From Saccoglossus kowalevskii (Eukaryota > Hemichordata > Enteropneusta > Harrimaniidae), in assembly GCF_000003605.2 (NCBI RefSeq), contig NW_003134348.1:274102-289376 (forward strand): a DNA stretch of 15,275 nt, in the 5' to 3' direction. Within the stretch, counting starts at the first letter, position 1. Every line of letters begins with the position of its first letter. A model generated the notes under the pieces. The model was not told where the DNA came from and did no database searches. It was given only the letters and a program-made list of their open reading frames with translations. Below, piece by piece: positions 1-11,200 of the stretch. The translations under genes and the position numbers were made by a program.

Positions 1-550
1 TCCGTTTCTGAATAAGTGCAAGGTCATCTGCATATTGGATGCAATTTATAGGTTTCTCGCCCATTAGAACTGGTTTATCAATTTGATCCCCAAATAATTC
101 TGGCAGATCGTTCAGAAAAATGTTAAATAAAGTTGGTGATAAATTGCAGCCTTGCTTAACTCCACAGATAGACTGAAATCCATCAGTTATACCCTCTGAC
201 AATTTAATTTTATATTTAATATTTATTACTGAAAGATACTCCTCATATGAGCAGTCATTTTTTAACATTCTGTATGTGCGCAATTTGTTTTTTTGGTTTT
301 TTCCTTTGTTGTCATCCTGCATTTTTTCTTGACTGTTAATTTTGAATATTTTTCGGAGATTGTCCATAACCTTTTTTGTTATCGAGGCAGCATTATGCAG
401 ATATTGGTTATCCCACACATTGTTTTCATTTACATATTTTAGTATGCTTTTCACACCAGTTACCCAGTTAGATGTATTGTTTTTGTCAAGCTCCATTCCA
501 AGTTGATATGCTTCATGAACTAGAGTATTTTCAGAATGATTTTGCAGTCA
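1..550 (-). mobile_element. Degraded, rearranged non-LTR retrotransposon (LINE) fragment with reverse transcriptase YADD motif, running off the left edge
   Basis: Read on the - strand from about 550 down to 1, one frame stays open for over 180 codons; its upstream limit is a stop near 552. Near the left edge it encodes GVKQGCNLSPTLFNIFLNDL (about 160-101), then the catalytic YADD motif (about 32-21). These are the hallmark palm-domain blocks of CR1/Jockey-like LINE reverse transcriptases. The part encoded before it (about 545-230), with HEAYQLG and LRTYRMLKND blocks, resembles the segment that normally lies after the RT domain in such elements, so the order is rearranged. The fragment lacks a start, the endonuclease and a 3' end in this window. 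It points away from the SLC15 gene. The reverse transcriptase identification is secure; the exact LINE clade is an inference from remembered family motifs. Confidence 0.85.
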
Positions 551-878
551 CAAAATTATTATAATTTTTAGCCATTTACTGAACCATGAACACTTTCTTT
601 TTGACTTCAACTCCAAATTCCTATAAAATGCATTTATTTAACGTCCATGGCTTAATCTATGTATTACATACAAATCATCAACATATATAACCCATGAAAG
701 TTAAGCTAACACCCCTGTAACTGAATGGTTTGGTCTACATGCTGTGATTGGAAAACCACCACATAAGGTTACTAATGTGAAAGTATTCACAGTGATTTAC
801 CCTTTGACCTCCAAACACTGAATTAAACTAGGAAGTGAAAGGACCATCAAACTGCTGAGTGGTATCAACATTTTAATC
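551..878 (+). other. 5' flank and probable 5' UTR of the SLC15 gene
   Basis: This stretch lies between the LINE fragment and the first coding exon. It is AT-rich and contains no coding block that I recognise. The frame of coding exon 1 stays open upstream to a TGA at 819-821 and holds no earlier in-frame ATG, so 822-878 is best read as 5' UTR contiguous with the start codon. A TATAAAA-like string near 615 exists, but nothing else supports calling it the promoter. The transcription start cannot be placed by eye, and a further upstream non-coding exon is possible. Confidence 0.4.
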
Positions 879-992
879 ATGTCTATGTTAACTCGGTTTT
901 TAGGCAGCCCACTGGTATCAGGACAGGGTAATGTTGTAGATGTTACCAGTGTCACAGTGGAAGAGAAAAAGGACATCATCGGCAAAGAATCA
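879..992 (+). CDS. SLC15A2: SLC15 coding exon 1 (residues 1-38, cytoplasmic N-terminus)
   Basis: The exon opens with ATG at 879 in a favourable context (A at -3); a second in-frame ATG follows at 885. It encodes a hydrophilic, acidic/lysine-rich tail (residues 1-38, including [12 protein letters not shown]) with no family signature, as expected for the cytoplasmic N-terminus of a peptide transporter. It ends at the donor GTATGT (993) in phase 0, which fits the phase-0 acceptor of exon 2. An alternative is that 903 onward is an internal exon after the AG at 901-902, with the start codon further upstream, but the polypyrimidine tract there is short. This is the least certain exon because it has no conserved motif. 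Confidence 0.65.
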
Positions 993-3900
993 GTATGTAT
1001 TATTATCGTCTAAATGTCTGACTTTTTTGTGGATATTTTACAGATACTGAACTTGTAGGGTTGTTATAAGATTAAAAAGACAATAGGAAACAATAGCTAG
1101 ATTAGTTCTGCAATGCCACTGGAGATTGAGAAGCCCCAGTTTTATTATTGGTGAGACCTGTCGGAAATAGATATGGATAGAATTATTGTTTACTATTATT
1201 ACTGATATTGTGTATCGTGTTATATTATTATACTGCTATATACATCGTATATACCGCCTAAGCTCGAATGTAACAAAACGGGATACGACCTTGAACACTG
1301 TGTTATGAACGAACGTGAGAGGCAACACCACAATATTTGTATTGACCAATCACAGTATTGTAGATTTGTATCTAAGTTTCCCCGCTCGAATTCAGAATCC
1401 CCACGAGGGTATATAAGCATCCATTGTAATTGTTTCAGGGCTCTTCTATGTTATGTTCACGAATAAACAACTTGTGATCTACTCTTGAAAGTACTTGTCT
1501 TGTCTGACTGCTGGACTGCTGGTATTATAAAGAATATTACGTTCAAAAATACGACTTCCCACAAGACCCTTTACAATTTGAAGTTGTTATAATTGATGTT
1601 TTCATCGTCTCTTTTAAATAGAAACTTGTTTTTTGTTGTAAATCGGTTTAATTTAGTTAATTGAAATTTTATAGCAGTACATTTTGTGTATTTATTTAGA
1701 TCACTGAAGTTTGAACATTTAATTGTTTACAGTACAATATTGTGAGGTTTATAACAGTACAGAATAATGTTTAACTTGTTTTTTAGCTGCGCTGTCGATT
1801 TTTTGAGCAGAGCTTATCATATTATCTGCTATCCGTGTCAAATTTTTACATTTTTGACTTCTTCTTGAAAACTACAAGCCTGAATGCTTTGATACTTTGT
1901 GTATATGTACCTTGGGTAGACCTCTCTCAATTTGTTCATTTCATAATGACATCTTTAATTTTCTAATTTTGATGAATATTTTTGTAATTTTTTGTAAAAA
2001 GTGATATTTTTAACTTCTCCTTGCTTTGATATTATATATATATATATATATAGGTACTACAGATGACCTCTCTCAGATTTGTGCATTTTCCGATATCTTC
2101 AATTCTTTAAATGAAATATGCATTGCTAACAGCGAAGCTATCTCAGCTGAGAGGCTGCTTGTTTCGCTGTTGCTAACTTAAACAATAACAGTGACAATAA
2201 CAGTCTCTGAAGCTGAATCGTCTTTTCCTTGTGTCATAATTCCATAATTCTGTCTTACCACAGTGTTTCGTGCGATATCCATCATCCATATACTTTATTC
2301 TTGGGAATGAATTCTGTGAGAGATATAGCTACTATGGAATGAAAGGTAAGAAAATAATAATTTGTCATCCTGTCATCTTTTGCTCCGCTGTCGACTTTGT
2401 CGAGCGGAGCTTATAATATAAGTGATTGTCCGTCGTCGTTCGCGTCAACTTTTTACTTTTTCAATCGACTTCTTCTTGAAAAATACAAGTCTCAATGCTT
2501 TGATACTTGGTGTATATGTACCTTGGGTAGACCTCTCTCAGATTTGTTCATTTCATGATGATATCTTCAATTCTCTAATTTTGGTGAATATTTTTGTCAT
2601 TATTAGTAAAAAGTGATATTTTCGACTTCTTGTTAAAAACCAAAAGTTCAATTGCTTTGATATTACATATATAGATACTACATGTAGACCTTTCTCAGAT
2701 TTGTTCATTTCGTGATGATATCTTCGATTCTTTAATTTTGGTGAATATTTTTGTCATTTTTGGTAAAAAGTGATATTTTCGACTTCTTGTTAAAAACTGT
2801 AAGTCCGATTGCTTTGATATTACATATATAGGTACTACATGTGGACATCTCTCAGATTTGTTCATTTTGTGATGATATCTTCAATTCTCTAGTTTTGGTG
2901 AGTATTTTTGTCATTATTGGTAAAAAGTGATATTTTCGACTTCTTGTTAAAAACCAAAAGTTCAATTACTTTGATATTACATATATAGATACTACATGTA
3001 GATCTTTCTCAGATTTGTTCATTTCGTGATGATATCTTAAATTCTCTAATTTTGGTGAATATTTTTGTCATTTTTGGTAGAAAGTGATATTTTCAACTTC
3101 TTGTTAAAAACTGTACCGGTAAGTCAGATTGCTTTGATACTATACATATTGTTCATTTTCTAATGATGTCTTCAGTTCTTTAATTGAAATGTGCATTGCT
3201 AACAGTGGAGCTATCTCAGCCGATAGGCTGCTTGTTTTATTTTCTGATTTGAAAAAACAAATGAGAAAACAAGAACTAAAAAAAAAACTAAAATATATAT
3301 GGCGAATTGGGCAATTATTCTTTGAATGTCTTCATTAAAAAAGAAATATTACAACAATGTTATGATTTCTAACAACACTTTATTGCCAGACAGCACAACC
3401 AATCCACAAGTGACCAATTTCCTTCTAATTCAGTTATGGATTTTTATCATTTTTCATTTCCTTTTACTTTTCTATTTATGTAACTTTCTTTTTTTAGACC
3501 TAGCAGCTGTAATTCCTAAGTCAGTATTGTGTCAATAATATTATTATTACCGGTATTAGTGGCAGAGGCATTAGCATCTGATATGATGATGAAATATTTT
3601 TCAAGGGCTTTGTGTAGGAAATATATTTCCTTTGGAATTCACAACATATATCACCAAAACTCACAGCAAAGTGACACAATTAGGGTTTGAAAATGTCTTT
3701 ATCATCCCCAATCACATCTGATCTTTTTCATGTATTTTTAGTATGATTACATCAGTTTTATTATCAGTAAGATCTCAGAATCATGACTACTGTAAAAGGG
3801 TTAATTATTCACTGGGTTTTAATTTTGTTTATTTCGCTGACTAGAAAATGCGCTAAATTAAAACCCAGTGAATATGTAAAAATTAGCTTAGAACACATTA

Positions 3901-5177
3901 TCTAAACGATAAAACTGTGAATTTAAAACCCACTGAATAAACCTGAAACGGTAAATCAGCGAAATTTAAACCCAGTGAAAATTAGTCATTTTACAGTAAC
4001 ACCATTACAATTTATTATTGTTAGCGTACATATTGCATATGTTTGTCTGAATAATTATATGTTATGTACAAGATTGTAGGAAGTATATTTCACATGTGGT
4101 TGCCAAGTTGCTTAAGAAACTAAGTCTAATGTATCCAAATTCTTGGAATGATTGAGATAATTGATCACATGAGTGTATTGAAAATGAATGATTGGTTTTG
4201 ACAGCGTCATGAAAAGTGACTGTCACCTGTTTTTCCCCAATTGTTGTTGATATAATTTGAGTTTTTTCTAGAATATCCAGTAACTAAGAATGAATGAATG
4301 AAATTCTTTAATTTTGTGAAAGAAAAATTGTTGTTATTTTCATCGGGGAAATTCACAAAATATTGTACAAGTGAAGCTAGCCTTAAGGATAGGTCATCAA
4401 AGTTCTTAGAAATTACTGATGTATTGCCAGTAGATTGTCTATTGTTATACCAGGTCACATGGATTAAAACAAAATTAGGCTCAAACGTGTTATTTTACCG
4501 TGATTGAATAATGAAAATTAAGATAAACTAAAGATGATGAACAATGTTTTTAAGATTGTGTGAAATATTTTTCCCCTGAGATTTTTGCATGCAGAAATTT
4601 TTTTTTTTCTGTGCAATTTCTTGTTTCAAATTCTGTCATTCCCCCCTGAATTTTTTATGTTTTCTTATGTGGCAAAAATTAAATTCATTGCGGTAATTTC
4701 AAGAACAAATTTCAAATTTAACAATAATTTGTTGCCGTGAAAATGACACTTTACCAAACATCGAATTTCATAAATGATAAACACAAAAATTTAAATCTCA
4801 ATTTATGTAAAATATCAATTATAAGAGATTAAATAATAATTATTTTCAAAATCATTTTAAATGTGGAAGGTTATGTTTTATATACAAGTCTCACAAATAA
4901 ATTAATCATTGTTTGTTCTTTTTGTTTACATAGCGATTCTTGTGTTGTACTTCACTGAAATATTACTCCTGAACCGAGCGACTGCCACTTCACTTTACCA
5001 CACCTTCACACTACTATGTTATCTTATGCCCATATTTGGCGCTATGATTGCTGATGGATGGTGGGGCAAATACAAGTAAGACAATTTTGATCAATTCTGC
5101 TCGCTATGTTGAGAAAATAGCAACAAAATAATCGTGTGTAAAATTGTTTATACACTAGAGCTATTGTGGTTATTCTA

Positions 5178-5209
<32 letters not shown>

Positions 5210-8200
5210 ATCTGTTTTTCATAAAACTTGTTACATCAGGCTTGTATGTCATGTATCGTTTTTCTACTGTTAGCACATTTTGTCTTCACCTGTATTCAGT
5301 GGTTGTTGATTTAAGTTTGCACATCAATGCAGGTCATTAACAGTCAAGTGTGTACATCGACTAACTGATCAAAGATGGCCTATTGGTGGCTAGCTCGCTT
5401 TTTTTCTGGAATTTGATAATTTTTTGCCTGCTTTCTTCCAAAGTTTTACTGATTAACAATTGAATGATTTTTCCATGTTCCAGGACCATATTCATCCTGT
5501 CTTGGGTCTACCTAGCTGGTAGTTGTACAATGTCACTCACTGCACTGCCCCCACAGACAACAGGAAGTCCTTATTTGTAAGTATGCATTATCCAGCGAGA
5601 AAGGATTGCTTTTAATTTTATTAGTAACAAAAGTTGTTATCACATCTTTGTTTGCCAAATTGTGTCCTCATTGTTAAATGTTTTAAATTATTTTGTTTTC
5701 ATGAATGCTCACCATATCACTGTAAAAGATTGACATCCAATAATTTGGGTTATCTAAACTCACCGAGAAAATACATGAGTTGCTGTGTTTGAAACTTGAA
5801 CTTGGGGGCTCAATTTGATAGCACCAAGGCTAGTCTAAAGCGGGGGAGTCGTCACCTGCGCATGCGTCAGACGACCATAGCGTGTCATTGTTTACAAACA
5901 AGCATCTACCCATGAGCCTTTGCATGTTTAGAGTGTGTTGTTATCTTTGCTTGGGACTCAATTCCTGCGCATGCGCAAGTGATGACCCTCCCGCTTTAAG
6001 TACTTTTTTGCATACTATGTGTGATCAATTCTGACTATTATTTCTGATCATAAACTAAAAATGATTATTTGAAGAAACAGAATAGTATGTATTTGATGAG
6101 GCAGTGAACTGTGCAAATACCTTTGAATTAGGAATTCAGAAATTCAGAGCACATGTGTTGAAATCAAAATTGACCCCCAAATGCATTTGAAAGTATCTAA
6201 GTATTCCAGATGCTATCAGATTAAAGGCCAATAACACAGAAAATGACACAAGAAGAAAAAAATATGCTGAGGGAGGCCCATAATAATGATTTTGGAATTA
6301 TCATGTGACTGCTTTTGACCAATAACATTAACTGTCTCATAGGGATAATTACGAATTTCCAAATATTGACCAAAAATACTCAATGTTAGCATTATTGCTT
6401 TTTATATATAAATTACCGATAAGAATCAGATATATATCCAATGTTTGTAAAACTACTATTAAAACGTCTATTCACCTCCATAGATGGGGTCCTGCTATTG
6501 CTTTGTTACTGATAGCCATTGGAACTGGTGGCATCAAACCTTGCGTATCTGCATTTGGTGGAGATCAGTTTAGAAAGGACCAGGTAAATTGCTTTTCTTC
6601 TATTTTAATCCATTTATCTTTAGATTCATATAAAATAGGTTATTTTAACTCTAAATATAGAAGTTAAAGAAAATTTAATCAACACAGTTTCAGAAATCCA
6701 TTGAGAATGTTTTCTAAACTGAAACAGTTTTGCATTAAAATATTTTTATTTAGTGAAAAAAAAAGGTTGTCAATAGTCTCGTGCTTGTGAAAGCAGTGAT
6801 GTTGAAACCAGCTGGTAGCTGGTCAAAATAATAACATGCTACTCATACCACTTAATAAAATACTAGCTACATGATTTTCAGCAATAAAAAACAAAAAAAT
6901 AGTCAGGCAGTGGTTTTGACCACCTACAATACAATACATATATTTGAAAACAAAACTACATCAGATGTTTAATCAGTTAAATGAAGATACATAAATTGTA
7001 ATAGTTTTATGAATTTGATAAAATTTTGATATTTTCTCTCTATTTCCCTTGATAGCCAATCATTTGTCTGTCAATGGTCAGAGTCGCTGTTTTTAGACTA
7101 GAATTAATGCAGAAAGGAGAAAAATATAAACAGATTTGAACAATTTTTGAAAAATATTTTGGTGAGAGAATTTTTCTGATTCTTATCATTGTTTTTGCAG
7201 GTTCAAGAAATCCAAGTTTTCTTTTCCATCTTTTACTTTGCAATTAACTGTGGTAGTTTGTTGTCGACTTTCATTACTCCAATTCTTCGTGAGGATGTCC
7301 AGTGTTTCGGAAACGACTGTTATTCTTTGGCGTTTGGTATTCCAGCTGTTCTTCTATTTATCGCTATATGTAAGTACTGTCAGATAATCAGCAATATAGT
7401 GTTTTACTTGTCATGTGGGCAGGCATCCAACCAAAATATTTCCTTATACATTTGTAAGATATGCTGTAAACAACAACAACATTCAAACTTTACAGTGTAT
7501 GATGACTTACATATGCCCGCTGAATTTATGTTACCATTAACACGCACGCTCCCGGATAGTTAGTGATAGATAGTTGTTTCATAATTCAATTTGAAAAAAA
7601 AAATCAAGCCATTTCTTCAATTTCGTAACTAGATCTAATTTTTTTTTAAAAATTGGTACAATACATTATTAGACGATGGAATATCTAAATATTTGTGTCT
7701 ACCGTGTTTTAGTAAACTGACAAAGCTATCGAAACTGATAACATACATATCACCTTGCCCGATTTCGTTGCAACAAACACGTAAATGCCCTCAGATACAG
7801 CACTAAGCACTTTCTTTTGATGGTCAGTAAGCCCGTTCACAGAGCAAAAAGCTAGCAACACGTTGATTTCTACAATACATTATTTGACACAACTTCACAG
7901 ATTAATTCTGTGGACCACTTCATGAGACACAGAATGGGGAAAGTTTGGGTGATATAGGCAGTACATGTTTATCATGCGGGTTTGGAACTGGTGGTGAAAG
8001 TTGTGTGGTATTCACTTGATCTGATATAGAATTAGAATATTTATCATGTCCTGTTCATTAGGTGCACATCAGTTAATGCACATCTGTAATGAATTATTCG
8101 TATCACGTTTTAGTACATACTGTAAACCGTTTAAGTTTTGCTACTTGCTACTTTTTCTATTATGATGATTTTAAAGCGAGAGGGTCGTCACCTGCCCACG

Positions 8201-11200
8201 TACAGGAATTGAGTTACAAGCGACAATAACAACACATGGTAGAAACACAAAGGCTCATGGGTAGACGCTTGTTTGTAAACGATGACACGCTATGGCCATC
8301 TGACGCATTTATGGGGAATTGCACAAAAGTCACTGACTCTCAGTTTTGTACGAACCCAGAAGAATTTTCGTGACAAAATTTTGCACTGACTCGTAAAAAT
8401 TTATTTCTTGCTAAATTAAAAGAAAATTTACATGTTTTAGGTCAAAGGTCAGGCATGTGACCATGAAAGCAACGTAATATACCGGTACCTTGAAATTTTG
8501 TCATTTCAGTACTATTCATTGTTGGGCGATATACAGTTGGTTATAAAGAATACCCGTCTCATGGTAACATAGTATGGAGAGTCTGTAAGGCAATAGGGGT
8601 AAGTATAAGCTGGTTAAAATTATGTAATATTAGTTGATAATACTGGTAGTTAGGATAGTTGATTGTTTAACCAATTCGATTACTGGGGTGGTTGATTATA
8701 CTGGTAGTTAAGTGTAGTTGATAACCTAGTTGATAATATGGGTAGTTAAGAATAGTTGATTGACTAGACTAGTTGATTAGTTGATAATACTGGTAGGTAA
8801 GTATAGTTGATTGAATAAGCAACAGAAAATTTGGGTTGCAACAAATATCCACAGACTAGCAATATAGCTTCAAGAGTTTGAGTATATGTTAGTTGATAGT
8901 TTGAATTGTTAATTACATGTTTTATTTTATTTTGAATGATTATATCCACAGCGTGCTATTAAGAATAAAATTATATATGGAAAAGAACGTAAATTTGAAC
9001 ATTGGTTGGATTATGCATCTGATAAATATGATGTAAGTAGAAACTTTTGTTTTTAAGTGTGACAGCGCCCTCTATTGTAGACTAGCAAAGTGATGTTCAA
9101 ATAACTGTAGAGGGCATCCTCACACTTTCCAAGGAGAATGTTTATGACTCCCCAAGCTGATTAAAATCTGATGTAGTGTAGTGTAAAAAAAATCTCAAAA
9201 TCAAAGTAAAATAATAAAAAGGCATTAATAACAAAAGTAATAAAATTAAAATAAGTTTATAGCCAAAATAATTAAAGCCCGTACACTACATCAGATTTTA
9301 ATCAGATTGATGACTCCCAAAACATTCACTGACACAACAAAAATGGCAAAAAATCCGGAAATATTTTGTCACATTTTGTGATAATACCCTGATTGATTTG
9401 CCAAATATAACCACCAATTTTTGTGTCTCAGCAAAAATGTAGACTTTAAAAATTTGTTTCTTTTCATATAGTGGAACATTTACAATCATTCCAAATACTA
9501 TAAACAGATCAGATTTTTTGAAAGACTAATTTTTAAATTTTTTTAGCAGTGAATATATATCCACTGGGTCCTAATAAATGTCTCATTGCCAAATTTTTGG
9601 CTCTTTTCATATTAACTTGGTAAAGACATGTATCAAATGCAAAATTATGTACATTTGGTTCAACATGGATACGTGTACTATAGAAAAAATACTCAGTACA
9701 TAGAAATGCCAAAATTTGACACCGGCTCTCGCTACGGTTACTAGAAGATAAGTTAGGAAATTTTCTTGGTTCTTTTGTTAGAATGCGCATCTCAGTAAAT
9801 ATTTAAAACAAAGGGGAATTAGCATACTGCCAACATTGTGGCTATAATAATTTGCTTCTAATGACAGAAACTTTGTGAACTGTTCACCTCACAATCCCCT
9901 TCGTTCTCCACACACTGTTGCCAGAAGTATTCAGTTCATATTAAGCGACTTTACGAACTTGTATTTATTGGTATGCCCAAAGTGTTTTTTCCTTCTGATT
10001 TCTATTTTTTGAATATTATTCGATTGGGATTTTTAGTAATGGCATATCAGGATTTGGTATGAATAATAACACTGAAATAAAAAAAAAGTATATTTAAACT
10101 GCACCATGAAACCATACAACTTCCTGTGTCATTCACAGCAGTTAGGGGGAAAAAACAAGATGGCCAACAAATTATGTTAGGAAAAAAAATTGAATTTAAA
10201 GGAATAAGAGGGTAGAGGACATGTGGGAGACGATGCATTGTGAGTATGAAAAATTAAATTAAATTAGGATACAAAATTATGTATCACACAATCAGCACCA
10301 ATCACCACAGTAAATGCTTGCAAACTGATGACATAAATTACCATAACAATTAAATCAAAATTGGAATTTTCATCCTAATGAATACCCCTTGATTTACCAA
10401 ATCAAATCACAATAATTTTCATTGTAATTGCTTCTAATCAAAAACTGCTATGCTGACAGTGATCTATTTACTACTTATCCTACAGGCAAGATTAATTGAA
10501 GATACCAAATGTATGCTTCATGTCCTTATCATGTACATACCATTACCACTGTTTTGGGCGTTATTTGACCAGCAAGGCTCCACATGGACTTTACAAGCAA
10601 CACAGATGAATGGACAACTTGTATGTATTATTCAACTTTTTATATTGCTCATATTTTTGATTGATAGGGTGTATAAAAGCAGAATGCTGTGAGCCTCGCT
10701 TTCACCATAAGCTCGAGACTCCCTAGGTCAACTGATTTCAATGACAAAGCTGAGTAGCTGACGTTCGGTTCCTTGTTTATGAGTGTCCCACCGAAAAATA
10801 AAATTCTCTCCAGTCGCTGTCTGTTTTGGGCTGTTTTCTCGCTATCTGCACATTTTCACAGGCCCAAATACCTCTCAATAGACTATATAGTGAGTTCTAA
10901 CAACATTACAAAGGCTGAATGCCACTTTAATACATCAATTTTTAGGCTTGTTTACTATTACTTAGACTTGCTGATATGTTCTGTATGAATTAAAAATAGT
11001 TTTCTTGCAGTAACCCGTCAAAAAAAAAATTAAATACTCGTACACAATATAAGATGCAACATTTCAAGTATGCCCTGGTAAAAAAAAACATACCGGTATC
11101 CAATTATCACTTATTCAGATCTGATATTTTTTAATCAGAAAATAACTTTTTTTTGATCATAAATTATGATGGAATGCTTCAAGAATTTTGTTTTGATCAA

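Noticed and set aside
612-620. TATAAAA-like string as the SLC15 promoter
   Set aside because: An isolated match in AT-rich DNA about 260 bp upstream of the start codon. No initiator or transcript evidence supports it.
797-985. 62-codon open frame on the - strand
   Set aside because: It is antisense to coding exon 1 of SLC15. The + strand reading has a start codon, a good donor and the right phase for exon 2.
903-992. Alternative reading of coding exon 1 as an internal exon after the AG at 901-902
   Set aside because: The polypyrimidine tract is short, and an in-frame ATG in good context lies 24 bp upstream with a stop before it. It cannot be fully excluded without transcript data.
1220-1420. 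66-codon open frame on the - strand
   Set aside because: It lies antisense inside the U3 part of the solo LTR and has no recognisable content.
2381-3236. Possible CRISPR array or rDNA-like spacer
   Set aside because: Repeats of 157 bp without unique spacers, inside an element with subterminal inverted repeats and a 3' hairpin in a eukaryotic intron, do not fit either.
3326-3538. 70-codon open frame on the + strand in intron 2
   Set aside because: Low-complexity hydrophobic translation, no domain, no splice signals that would join the SLC15 phases, and it lies in plain AT-rich intron.
4207-4507. Overlapping open frames of 83 and 69 codons on opposite strands
   Set aside because: They overlap each other almost fully, show no family similarity and sit in intron 2 of a gene whose exon phases already join across this region.
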